DNA of 30,788 bases from a virus. Below, piece by piece: positions 16,025 through 22,274 of this stretch; position 1 is the first letter of the stretch; each line of letters starts with the position of its first letter. Where the stretch lies: IMG/VR virus record IMGVR_UViG_3300032245_001012, positions 1 through 30,788 of that record. One strand, written 5' to 3'. A model generated the notes under the pieces. The model was not told the origin of the DNA. It saw nothing but the letters and a program-made list of their open reading frames with translations, and ran no database searches. A program made the translations under genes and the position numbers.

Positions 16025-16248
16025 CGCGCACCTCCAATAACCGGCCGAAGGGCTTCTTCCACGTCGCGGGCGATTCGGGTAGGCGCTGGCTGACCTTTGT
16101 GCGCCATGCAACCAAGAAAAGCGTCGGTGATCTCAGGTTCAAACTTCTGAACCGAGTGGATGAACTGGGCGCAAGCCGTGAGCGTAAACCCGGAGCCGTT
16201 CTGGATCGAGGCGCGGGTCAGGATGGCGACGATCTGGTCGTAGCTCAT
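16021..16248 (-). CDS. Unknown small protein, second gene of the leftward operon
   Basis: The 75-residue product starts at the ATG at 16248, which overlaps the stop of the 32-residue leader gene (ATGA). It is helical with two Cys (LTACAQFIHSVQKF, DAFLGCMAHKGQ). It is among the first genes read from the leftward promoter, where phages often place host-takeover or anti-repressor proteins. That role is only positional here. Confidence 0.5.
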   Translation of the reverse strand: MSYDQIVAILTRASIQNGSGFTLTACAQFIHSVQKFEPEITDAFLGCMAHKGQPAPTRIARDVEEALRPVIGGAR

Positions 16249-16343
16249 GCCAGCCCCCGGACAAGGTAGGGGCGAGTGAACGCCAGATAGACGAAAATGA
16301 TATCCCGCCACAAAGACGGGAAGTTGCTAGTGAGTCGGTGCAT
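16245..16343 (-). CDS. 32-residue peptide, first gene of the leftward operon
   Basis: This very short frame is well supported: AAGGA lies 5 bases before its ATG, it follows a TATAGT promoter by about 30 bases, and its stop overlaps the next start (ATGA). The peptide has a hydrophobic middle (LWRDIIFVYLAFTRPYL) and a basic character, so it may sit in the membrane. No family is known to me for such a short sequence. Confidence 0.5.
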   Translation of the reverse strand: MHRLTSNFPSLWRDIIFVYLAFTRPYLVRGLA

Positions 16344-16421
16344 GTTATTCCTTGGCCCGGTTGTGCGGGCTTGGAATAACTATATCATGTTTTCCTACCA
16401 ATTGGTAGGTTTTTTGGTAGG
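16344..16421 (-). promoter_or_regulatory. Leftward early promoter (PL) with operators and leader inverted repeat
   Basis: On the minus strand, -10 TATAGT is at 16384-16379. A palindromic operator CCTACCAATTGGTAGG (16394-16409) lies over the expected -35 area, and a half-site TTGGTAGG is at 16414-16421. Downstream, a nested inverted repeat runs from 16344 to 16380: GTTATTCC/GGAATAAC (8 bp) around GCCCG/CGGGC (5 bp). Its outer arm covers part of the -10 and its other arm supplies the ribosome site of the 32-residue gene. The -35 is poor, so activation or a relaxed promoter is possible. Confidence 0.7.
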
Positions 16422-16432
16422 TTTTTGGAAAA

Positions 16433-17098
16433 TTATTTTGGGCCGAATACATGCCGCATTCCGTGCGGATATGTGCTGGTGTGCGTCTCGCCGTTGACGC
16501 CCTTGCGGATGCGCTGGATCAGAACGCCCTTCACTGAATACTTTCGGCCGTCCAAAACGGGGTAATCCGGGTTCACTGGTCGTAGTTCTGGCTTCGATCC
16601 TCGGACCATGACCTTTACCGCGTCCTCCCCATCGTCGAAAGCGTGAACCACGTTGTAGCTCTCGGGTTCCCGCGCCTCAAAGATCGCGATGTCACCCGGT
16701 TCTAGCAGTGGGTACATGGACATTCCGTCCACAACACGCGCCCACTTTTCCAAACCACTTCCATTGTCAACAATAGCAATCTCTTCAACGTCGGAGAAAC
16801 TTGCGGACGGAACACCTGCGGAAATGCCTGTGTACATCGGAACATATATTACACCTGCCGCCCGAACGCGCAATGGCTTCCCAATGGATAATTGCGCTTT
16901 TTCGTAAGCTTTGATCTCTTCCAGCATCCGCGAATAGACTTTCGGGTCGCGGGGACGGCTCTCGCCGCGCAGCCAAGAACTGACTACTACATGGCTTCTT
17001 CCGATGCGCTCACCGACCCAGCGGTACGACAATCCCAGTCGATGAAGGGAATCATCTACTAGTCTTGCCACCGGATCGGTTGATGCCACGAACACCAT
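16433..17098 (-). CDS. Self-cleaving CI/LexA-type lysogeny repressor
   Basis: From the ATG at 17098 the protein is 221 residues. Residues about 20-60 form an XRE helix-turn-helix (LSYRWVGERIGRSHVVVSSW). The C-terminal half is an S24 peptidase: Ala94-Gly95 (ISAGVPS) is the likely self-cleavage bond, Ser127 in GMSMYP the nucleophile and Lys162 in DAVKVMV the base. Such repressors shut off early promoters and are inactivated through RecA during DNA damage. Matching palindromes lie at both ends of the gene. No Shine-Dalgarno is visible; a weak -10 (TACGTT) 3 bases before the ATG would give an almost leaderless mRNA. The 62 extra codons upstream in the frame cover the operator and are not likely coding. 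Confidence 0.88.
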   Translation of the reverse strand: MVFVASTDPVARLVDDSLHRLGLSYRWVGERIGRSHVVVSSWLRGESRPRDPKVYSRMLEEIKAYEKAQLSIGKPLRVRAAGVIYVPMYTGISAGVPSASFSDVEEIAIVDNGSGLEKWARVVDGMSMYPLLEPGDIAIFEAREPESYNVVHAFDDGEDAVKVMVRGSKPELRPVNPDYPVLDGRKYSVKGVLIQRIRKGVNGETHTSTYPHGMRHVFGPK

Positions 17099-17112
17099 AC
17101 TAACGTACGTGA

Positions 17113-17166
17113 CCTTACCAGTTCTTTCCAAAAACTTACCAACTGGTAGGCATTTTGGTGTATAGT
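17113..17166 (+). promoter_or_regulatory. Rightward early promoter (PR) with operators
   Basis: The operator CTTACCAACTGGTAGG at 17135-17150 is a near copy of the left operator, and a half-site CTTACCAGTT lies at 17114-17123. A -10 TATAGT is at 17161-17166, 10 bases after the operator; the left side has the same motif 9 bases after its operator. The -35 lies inside the operator and is weak. The expected start site (about 17173) coincides with the ATG at 17174, so the first mRNA is probably leaderless. Confidence 0.7.
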
Positions 17167-17173
17167 GGTTTGC

Positions 17174-17353
17174 ATGGCCCTGCCCAAAGAAACCCAACTT
17201 GAAATTTGGCGGCGGTATCGAGATCGGCCCTTGACTGGCGAAACCGTCACGGCGATTGCGAACCAATTCAATATCGCTCGGCAAACGGTGCCGGTCATCT
17301 TTCGCCGCATTACAAAAGAAAAAACCCCCGGCTCACAACAGCGCGAGGGCTAG
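17174..17353 (+). CDS. Small HTH protein in the Cro position
   Basis: From the ATG at 17174 the product has 59 residues. It contains a helix-turn-helix (VTAIANQFNIARQTVPVIF) and a basic C-terminus. It is divergent from the repressor and the first gene of the rightward operon, where Cro-type regulators usually sit. Sequence similarity to Cro itself is not evident; the helix pattern is more like a homeodomain-like or transposase-style HTH. The ATG lies about 7 bases after the -10, which points to a leaderless start. A GTG at 17165 overlaps the -10 and is unlikely. Confidence 0.6.
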   Translation: MALPKETQLEIWRRYRDRPLTGETVTAIANQFNIARQTVPVIFRRITKEKTPGSQQREG

Positions 17354-17371
17354 CGCGGACACACCGACAAA

Positions 17372-17394
17372 GGTAACCGCTTCATCAGGTTACC
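17372..17394. repeat. Inverted repeat GGTAACC ... GGTTACC
   Basis: Two perfectly complementary 7-base arms (17372-17378 and 17388-17394) are separated by 9 bases, between the Cro-position gene and the next ORF. The arms are not followed by a T run, so a strong terminator is unlikely. An operator, for example for the nearby HTH protein, or an mRNA hairpin are the options. Confidence 0.5.
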
Positions 17395-17436
17395 AGCTTT
17401 GCCGCGCTCAGTCGGCACCGCAATCCAGAAAACCTT

Positions 17437-17694
17437 ATGGACAAAACAACCGCTCTTAGGAGCCTCACCGACACAATGGCCCGCGCTCAAGCCGAGGCAG
17501 ACCGCTACCGCCAGCTTGCCGCCGATCAGGACGCGCTGGTTGACGAAATCGTTGACTTAAAAACGAAGCTCAACGCGATGGTTCGGCTTGCTGATTATTC
17601 AGCAAGTTGCAAGTACCCGCAACAAGAGGCAGACGAGGATTTGCACACTGAGCTTGTAATAGCAGGCTACGGCGGCGACGAGGTGCCCGAATGA
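17437..17694 (+). CDS. Coiled-coil small protein, unknown
   Basis: The protein has 85 residues. Residues about 8-50 are a likely coiled coil (MARAQAEADRYRQLAADQ followed by ALVDEIVDLKTKL), and the C-terminal part is acidic (ADEDLHTEL, GGDEVPE). No Shine-Dalgarno is visible before the ATG. Its stop overlaps the next start (ATGA). The role is unknown; short coiled-coil proteins are common in early phage operons. Confidence 0.5.
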   Translation: MDKTTALRSLTDTMARAQAEADRYRQLAADQDALVDEIVDLKTKLNAMVRLADYSASCKYPQQEADEDLHTELVIAGYGGDEVPE

Positions 17695-17807
17695 ACCCAG
17701 TTGATGCGCTTATTGTGGCGGTTGGCGTCCTGCTTTCCGCGCTGGTGTTCATCGTTCTTGCAATCGCGGTCATTGAGGCGATTGACGAATGGCGAGGGTG
17801 GAAATAA
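17691..17807 (+). CDS. 38-residue single-pass membrane protein
   Basis: This ORF is coupled to the gene before it by ATGA. It is nearly all one membrane helix (ALIVAVGVLLSALVFIVLAI), followed by a short acidic and aromatic tail (DEWRGWK). Its 3' end overlaps the next ORF by 19 bases. The function is unknown. Confidence 0.45.
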   Translation: MNPVDALIVAVGVLLSALVFIVLAIAVIEAIDEWRGWK

Positions 17808-17980
17808 ACCTTACCGTCGCGCAAAGAAACGTGCTGGCATCCATGCCGATCAACGGCGAAATAGCGATGGGCGGCACTGATGCGCCGGCTGTCGTGTGGC
17901 TCCAAAAGCTCGGGCTGGTGGAGCATGTTGGCTGCTGGCGATACCGGATTACGCCCGCCGGACGGGAGGCATTGAAATGA
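17789..17980 (+). CDS. Small winged-helix-like protein
   Basis: The product has 63 residues. The C-terminal half, LQKLGLVEHVGCWRYRITPAG, has the look of the last helix and wing of a winged-helix domain, as found in many small phage proteins. It starts inside the 3' end of the membrane-protein gene and ends at an ATGA junction with rusA. DNA binding is an inference only. Confidence 0.5.
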   Translation: MARVEINLTVAQRNVLASMPINGEIAMGGTDAPAVVWLQKLGLVEHVGCWRYRITPAGREALK

Positions 17981-18420
17981 CTTTCTTTCTTGAGTGCATC
18001 CCAACGACGACGACGGCGCAGGGCAAACGGCAGAATCGAGCTACCGGCGCGTTCTTTAAGGATAAGGCGCACGAATTAGCCATGTCTTTCATGGTGGGAC
18101 TGCTTGCGCCACACCGCCCGCCTAAGCCGTTTTCTGGGCCTGTTTCCATGTCCGTGGCGTTCATTTGGCCGCACAAGAAAACGGGGCCTAAGGCAAGCCG
18201 TGAAGGGACCCAATACCGGACAACGAAGCCAGACCTAGACAACTTGGTAAAGGGCTTGATTGACGTGATGGCAGATCTCCATTTCTTTGAGGAAGGCGAC
18301 CAGCAGGTAGCGGAATTAAAGCTATCAAAGTTTCGAGGGGAGACGCCCGGTATTGCGATTAGGATTTCCGAAGCACAGTTACCGCCTTACCAGTTTTGGC
18401 ATCGGGAGGATTTTGAATGA
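17977..18420 (+). CDS. rusA: RusA-type Holliday junction resolvase
   Basis: The ATG at 17977 overlaps the upstream stop (ATGA); the product has 147 residues, normal for the family. The RusA signature KPDLDNLVKGLIDVM gives catalytic Asp86 and Asp88. A further acidic residue lies in EEGDQQVAELK (Asp108), where the family usually has a DD pair. Basic residues in WPHKKTGPKASR fit DNA binding. RusA cuts four-way DNA junctions and helps resolve recombination or replication intermediates before packaging. It is the first recognisable enzyme of the rightward operon. Confidence 0.87.
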   Translation: MTFFLECIPTTTTAQGKRQNRATGAFFKDKAHELAMSFMVGLLAPHRPPKPFSGPVSMSVAFIWPHKKTGPKASREGTQYRTTKPDLDNLVKGLIDVMADLHFFEEGDQQVAELKLSKFRGETPGIAIRISEAQLPPYQFWHREDFE

Positions 18421-18593
18421 CCGTTTTTGTTGTGCGCCAAACCGCCACCGGATCGTTTGTAATTGGTTCGTTTGGTTATCAAGGACGACGAGCAATATTC
18501 GTTCCTCGGGACGGTATTCGATTTTCAAGTCGCGAAGCTGCGGAAGCTGAATTACAAGCCGAGCAGCTCAAGCAGAAGGATGGGGACGAGTGA
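18417..18593 (+). CDS. 58-residue unknown protein
   Basis: This ORF has ATGA at its start and GTGA at its end, both shared with neighbours, which supports translation. The N-terminal half is beta-like (TVFVVRQTATGSFVIGSFGY) and resembles a small barrel strand set. The C-terminal half is a charged helix (SREAAEAELQAEQLKQK). No family is recognised. Confidence 0.5.
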   Translation: MTVFVVRQTATGSFVIGSFGYQGRRAIFVPRDGIRFSSREAAEAELQAEQLKQKDGDE

Positions 18594-18883
18594 AGGAGCG
18601 AATCCTAGAGCTGCGGCAGCAGGGCCTTTCGGCGACCAAGATTGCCAACCAACTTAACGCGGAAGGGTCGCTAACTCCAAGCGGCTTAGAGTGGACAGCT
18701 AAGCACGTTTACAACCACGAAAACAGCGGCGAGAAGACGCCACGAACACCCCAAGAATTGTTGGCCCACGACCCAACGAACAAGTTGGCGTTAGCCGATC
18801 TTGACGACCGGGCGCGATATTTCGCCAGCGGCAATCTTGATATTTGGGCAATTCGGCATATCAACGAGGAGTACAGCAAGTGA
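18590..18883 (+). CDS. HTH protein resembling the recombinase-type helix region
   Basis: The GTG start overlaps the previous stop (GTGA); the product has 97 residues. The segment LRQQGLSATKIANQLNAEGS, then LTPSGLEWTAKHVYNHE, follows the pattern I remember from large serine recombinases and small phage HTH proteins that choose DNA sites. The rest, RTPQELLAHDPTN and on, is helical. No catalytic domain is present, so it is most likely a stand-alone DNA-binding protein directly upstream of the methyltransferase. A regulator of that gene is possible. Confidence 0.5.
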   Translation: MKERILELRQQGLSATKIANQLNAEGSLTPSGLEWTAKHVYNHENSGEKTPRTPQELLAHDPTNKLALADLDDRARYFASGNLDIWAIRHINEEYSK

Positions 18884-19974
18884 CCCATCTAGAACTATTT
18901 GCAGGAATAGGCGGGATCGCCATCGCCTCCGAATGGGCGGGATTTGAACACGTTGGGTTTGTTGAGCGTGATCCGTTCTGCCAGAAAGTCTTAGCCAAGC
19001 ACTGGCCCCATGTCCCAATTTACGACGATGTTAGAACATTTGACGGAACAGAATTCAGAGGCGTTGACCTCATCAGCGGTGGCTTTCCATGCCAGCCCCA
19101 CCCCCTTGCTGGAAGCCGTAAGGCGTCTGGCGACGAGCGTGATCTCTGGGGAGAATTCAGGCGTCTTGTGGGGGAAGCGAGACCGACATGGGTGTTGGCA
19201 GAAAACGTCCCAGGATTGTTTAGCTCTGAATCTGGAAGATTCTTCGGGCGAGTGGTCGATGACCTGGCCACGTTGGGGTACCGCGTGGGATGGGCTTGTT
19301 ATGGAGCATCCGACACCGGAGCGGTTCACCGTCGAAATCGGGTTTTCATCGTTGCCTACTCCGCGCTCGGAGAAGATGACTGGCGAGAACGCCGAGACAT
19401 GGAGCGCCCGAACGCAGGACGGGAAACACGCATCAAAACCGCTAGCTTTGGCAGTTCAGATGTTGCCTACTCCGACTTCCAGCGAACACAAGTACAGGTT
19501 GCAGGGGGACTCTCAGCAGAGCAACTGCTTAGAAGCGAGGGCGCGACGGGGGGAACTGCTACCCACTCCGCAAGCGTGGGATGCGAAAGATTATCATGCG
19601 GCGAAACCCGAGATAGTCAAGACGCGGGAACAGCAAAAGAAGCGGGGCGGCGGTTGTGCGAATCTGGCCGAGAGAATGGCGGCGCAAATGTTGCCTACGC
19701 CAGCCGCATCTCAAATGGGCAAGCCAGTACGACCGCTGATACCATCGGAAATAGACGGGACGCCCGGCACTATGTTGGTTGGAGCGATAGGTCAAGCGAT
19801 TGGCGAGAATGGGGAATCAGTCCAACGGTTAGGCTTGAACCCCGAGTTCGTCGAGGTGATGATGAACTTCCCCGTCGGATGGACCGAGTTAACCGACTGA
19901 AGGCACTAGGTAACGCCGTAGTCCCAGCTCAGATTTACCCAATCCTGAAAGCGATAGCGGAGGCAAGCAAGTGA
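18880..19974 (+). CDS. DNA (cytosine-5) methyltransferase
   Basis: From the GTG at 18880 (GTGA overlap) the enzyme has 364 residues. It methylates cytosine C5 in DNA using S-adenosylmethionine. Motif I is FAGIGG (7-12), motif IV GGFPCQP with catalytic Cys71, motif VI AENV (107-110), motif VIII HRRNRVF (about 150) and motif X ALGNAVVP near residue 343. The target-recognition stretch between VIII and X (about 160-320) is low in hydrophobic residues and contains repeated VAYS-type blocks. No restriction enzyme is seen beside it, so self-protection of phage DNA is a likely role. A second long frame runs through most of this gene. Confidence 0.9.
   Translation: MTHLELFAGIGGIAIASEWAGFEHVGFVERDPFCQKVLAKHWPHVPIYDDVRTFDGTEFRGVDLISGGFPCQPHPLAGSRKASGDERDLWGEFRRLVGEARPTWVLAENVPGLFSSESGRFFGRVVDDLATLGYRVGWACYGASDTGAVHRRNRVFIVAYSALGEDDWRERRDMERPNAGRETRIKTASFGSSDVAYSDFQRTQVQVAGGLSAEQLLRSEGATGGTATHSASVGCERLSCGETRDSQDAGTAKEAGRRLCESGRENGGANVAYASRISNGQASTTADTIGNRRDARHYVGWSDRSSDWREWGISPTVRLEPRVRRGDDELPRRMDRVNRLKALGNAVVPAQIYPILKAIAEASK
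19010..19900 (+). CDS. Overlapping frame: methyltransferase-associated LPTP-box protein
   Basis: This 296-residue frame lies wholly inside the methyltransferase gene, shifted by one base. It contains WPRWGTAWDGLVMEHPTPE, four LPTP boxes (SSLPTPRS, QMLPTPTS, ELLPTPQA, QMLPTPAA) and an ending GLNPEFVEVMMNFPVGWTE. I recognise this order from proteins that occur beside or within phage C5 methyltransferases. The boxes correspond to the VAYS-type blocks of the methyltransferase frame, because GTTGCCTACTCC reads V-A-Y-S in one frame and L-P-T-P in the next. No good ribosome site was found before the ATG at 19010. It is either a true overprinted gene or a reading that mirrors constraints on the methyltransferase. 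Confidence 0.45.
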   Translation: MSQFTTMLEHLTEQNSEALTSSAVAFHASPTPLLEAVRRLATSVISGENSGVLWGKRDRHGCWQKTSQDCLALNLEDSSGEWSMTWPRWGTAWDGLVMEHPTPERFTVEIGFSSLPTPRSEKMTGENAETWSARTQDGKHASKPLALAVQMLPTPTSSEHKYRLQGDSQQSNCLEARARRGELLPTPQAWDAKDYHAAKPEIVKTREQQKKRGGGCANLAERMAAQMLPTPAASQMGKPVRPLIPSEIDGTPGTMLVGAIGQAIGENGESVQRLGLNPEFVEVMMNFPVGWTELTD

Positions 19975-20141
19975 CCTACCCCGAGGCATGGCAATACCTA
20001 GCCTCAATCGGCTGGTCGCTTAGTAAGCAGTTCGGCTCGGTAAGGATCGACACGGGGAAGGTGATCGTATGGCGCGGACATGACGAGCTAGTCCACTACG
20101 CGGAAGGCATCAAGGCGGCGAGGGATGGTGGCAACAAGTGA
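19971..20141 (+). CDS. 56-residue unknown protein
   Basis: The GTG start overlaps the methyltransferase stop (GTGA) and the stop overlaps the next GTG (GTGA). The product starts with a helix (TYPEAWQYLASIGWSLSK) and ends basic to neutral with a His- and Gly-containing tail. It is small and soluble-looking. No family is recognised; the junctions are the evidence for translation. Confidence 0.45.
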   Translation: MTYPEAWQYLASIGWSLSKQFGSVRIDTGKVIVWRGHDELVHYAEGIKAARDGGNK

Positions 20142-20308
20142 CAGCTAACGTTCGCAAGATTGAGACTGAGCCGCAAACAAAACCGACCATTAAAGGCTGT
20201 CCGTTGGTCACGTACGCGACTTTCCAAACGGATGCGTATAAGACGGGCTACCACGCATGGCGGCGGATGCTCAAGGTGCTGGCGACGGCGGAGAGGATGA
20301 AGTATTAA
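20138..20308 (+). CDS. 56-residue unknown protein
   Basis: The GTG start overlaps the previous stop (GTGA) and the TAA overlaps the next ATG (TAATG). The basic product contains KPTIKGCPLVTYATF, then a C-terminal helix rich in Arg and Lys (YHAWRRMLKVLATAERMK). It could bind nucleic acid, but nothing shows it directly. Confidence 0.45.
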   Translation: MTANVRKIETEPQTKPTIKGCPLVTYATFQTDAYKTGYHAWRRMLKVLATAERMKY

Positions 20309-21015
20309 TGGCAAGAATACGAACAGTTAAACCTGAATTTTGGTCATCCGAGCAGGTAGCTAATTGCTCCCGTGATGCTCGACTTCTCTTTCTCGGAATG
20401 TGGAATTTCTGCGATGATTACGGCGTGCATACGGCGTCCGTTAAGCGGCTGAAAATGGAGGTTTTCCCCGGCGATGAATTCGCCGATGGGTTGGCGACCA
20501 TTCGCCGAATGATCGACGAATTGATAGCGAATGGCCTTTTGATGGAGTACGAAGCCGAGGGTGAGTCATATTGGCTCGTCACAGGGTGGAAGCATCAAAA
20601 GATCGACAAGCCAACGCGTAAATATCCTCTCCCTCAGGTTCAAAGTGCCAAGAATTTAACACAAATTCGACAACCATTCGACGAACGTTCCGAGAACGAT
20701 CAACGATCAGTAGTCCTAGGAATGGAAGGGAAGGGAATGGAAGGGAGTATAGGGCGAAAAAAGAATTTCCGAAAACCTACGTCCGAAGAGGTCTTGGCGT
20801 ACATGGACGAGCGTGGAAAAATCCCAGAACGCGAACGAAAATCATTGTCAGAAAGATTCGTCGATCACTACGAAATGAAAGGGTGGCTAATCGGTAAATC
20901 CCCTATGAAAGATTGGCAAGCAGCGGTTAGGACTTGGGAGCAAAGCAGAAACGCGAACCAGCCGCAACAAGAGGGCGAGGGTTGGAAGCCTTACGTCAAA
21001 CCGGAGTACAACTAA
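20308..21015 (+). CDS. Phage replication organiser / helicase-loader-type protein
   Basis: From the ATG at 20308 (TAATG overlap) the protein has 235 residues. The start MARIRTVKPEFWSSEQVANC followed by RDARLLFLGMWNFCDDYG is a well-known N-terminal signature of phage replication proteins with a winged-helix domain. The middle is a disordered Gln/Ser/Lys linker, and residues about 150-220 form a C-terminal helical region (DHYEMKGWLIGKSPMKDWQ) of the kind that contacts helicase. The gene lies directly before the DnaB-like helicase, the usual origin-binding plus loader arrangement. No iterated origin repeats were noticed inside the gene. Confidence 0.72.
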   Translation: MARIRTVKPEFWSSEQVANCSRDARLLFLGMWNFCDDYGVHTASVKRLKMEVFPGDEFADGLATIRRMIDELIANGLLMEYEAEGESYWLVTGWKHQKIDKPTRKYPLPQVQSAKNLTQIRQPFDERSENDQRSVVLGMEGKGMEGSIGRKKNFRKPTSEEVLAYMDERGKIPERERKSLSERFVDHYEMKGWLIGKSPMKDWQAAVRTWEQSRNANQPQQEGEGWKPYVKPEYN

Positions 21016-22253
21016 TGGAACCAAACGTAGATGCAGAAATAGCAATCCTTGGCGCGATGTTTCTCGGTAAGCCCGTAGCTCGCCGAATGTCCGCAGCGAT
21101 AGACCCTAAATGGTTCTGGCGCGAGTCTCACCGAACGATCTTCCTTGCCGCCAAAGAACTTTCTGACGCGGGCCGGGATCTGGACCTAGTTTCGATCTCA
21201 AACCAACTTGGTAACAAGCTGATCGATGTCGGCGGCGAGGACTACATCACGCAGTGTGTCGAGTTCGTGCCGTCGGCCGCAAACGCTGACACCTACGCAA
21301 CCATCGTCCGCGAACAATGGGCACGTCGGGAGATTTCCAAAATAGGAAAACAGGCCGGGGTACCCGAACACACGCTTGATTCGCTACTGTCGGATCTTAC
21401 GAACGTTGCTAGAGCATCAGCGTCTTCAATGGCCCGGTCAGGAAACGTTCATGAGTTCACTAAGAAAAGGGCCCGGCATGGCGTCAAAACCGGCTACCGG
21501 CTCATCGACGATGCCACAGCGGGCGTAGGTCTTCGCGCTGGTCAGATGGGAGTCGTCAGCGGATACACCGGCACCGGCAAATCGGCATGGATGCTCAAAG
21601 CGGCTTGGAACGCGACGGCATCAGGCCTAAGGGTCGGCTACATCACGATGGCTGACCTCAACGGGGAGGACATTCTCGAGCGGCTCATGCGGCAGCTCAC
21701 GGGATTCGGCACTCGGCCGGTTGGACCCGGTGCCGAAGAGTGGGATGCGGCGATGGATCTGGTCCGGTGCTATGACCTTTTTATCCATGACACAACCGAG
21801 GAGAGGTTTGGCTACTTGCTAGACCCGGTTTTAGGGTGGCTAGACGCCCGCCAGTCAAGCCACAACCCGTTCGACGTGGTTTTTATCGACTACGCCCAAA
21901 AGCTCCGCGCAAAAGGCCGTATGAGCGAATACGAACACGCAACCGAGTGCGCGGCTGCTCTACGTTGGTCGGCGGCCAGATGGAAGATCCCCGTCTGGAT
22001 CGGTTCGCAGGTCACCGAGTCAACCACCGGAGGCAAAGACGTCACGAAGGGTAGCCGAGTCTGGGAGGAGGACTGCGCAATTCATCTTTCGCTCAAACGG
22101 GTGGAGAAGGATTCATCAACTTGGAAGGCTTTGCCTAATGAGTTTCAGATGGACGGAGTGACGGTGGCAAGACTAGCAAAAAATCGTTTTGGAAAATCGC
22201 ATTTGACGGACACCTACCTGCTCAATCAGCGGGCGGTATTCGAGGAACTTTAA
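21015..22253 (+). CDS. DnaB-type replicative helicase
   Basis: The ATG overlaps the previous stop (TAATG); the product is 412 residues. The N-terminal domain begins EPNVDAEIAILGAMF (DnaB-like). The RecA-type ATPase has Walker A GYTGTGKS at 183-190 and Walker B VVFIDYAQ with Asp292. Later it has WIGSQVTES and GSRVWEEDCAIHLSL, where the SQ motif and loop contacts lie in the family. DnaB unwinds DNA ahead of the replication fork as a ring. It is slightly shorter than bacterial DnaB, as usual in phages. Confidence 0.88.
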   Translation: MEPNVDAEIAILGAMFLGKPVARRMSAAIDPKWFWRESHRTIFLAAKELSDAGRDLDLVSISNQLGNKLIDVGGEDYITQCVEFVPSAANADTYATIVREQWARREISKIGKQAGVPEHTLDSLLSDLTNVARASASSMARSGNVHEFTKKRARHGVKTGYRLIDDATAGVGLRAGQMGVVSGYTGTGKSAWMLKAAWNATASGLRVGYITMADLNGEDILERLMRQLTGFGTRPVGPGAEEWDAAMDLVRCYDLFIHDTTEERFGYLLDPVLGWLDARQSSHNPFDVVFIDYAQKLRAKGRMSEYEHATECAAALRWSAARWKIPVWIGSQVTESTTGGKDVTKGSRVWEEDCAIHLSLKRVEKDSSTWKALPNEFQMDGVTVARLAKNRFGKSHLTDTYLLNQRAVFEEL

Positions 22254-22274
22254 GCGACGACAAAGGAAAAGAAC

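Noticed and set aside
17099-17284. N-terminal 62-codon extension of the repressor
   Set aside because: It runs through the operator and the opposing promoter and start codon; the HTH domain begins naturally after the ATG at 17098.
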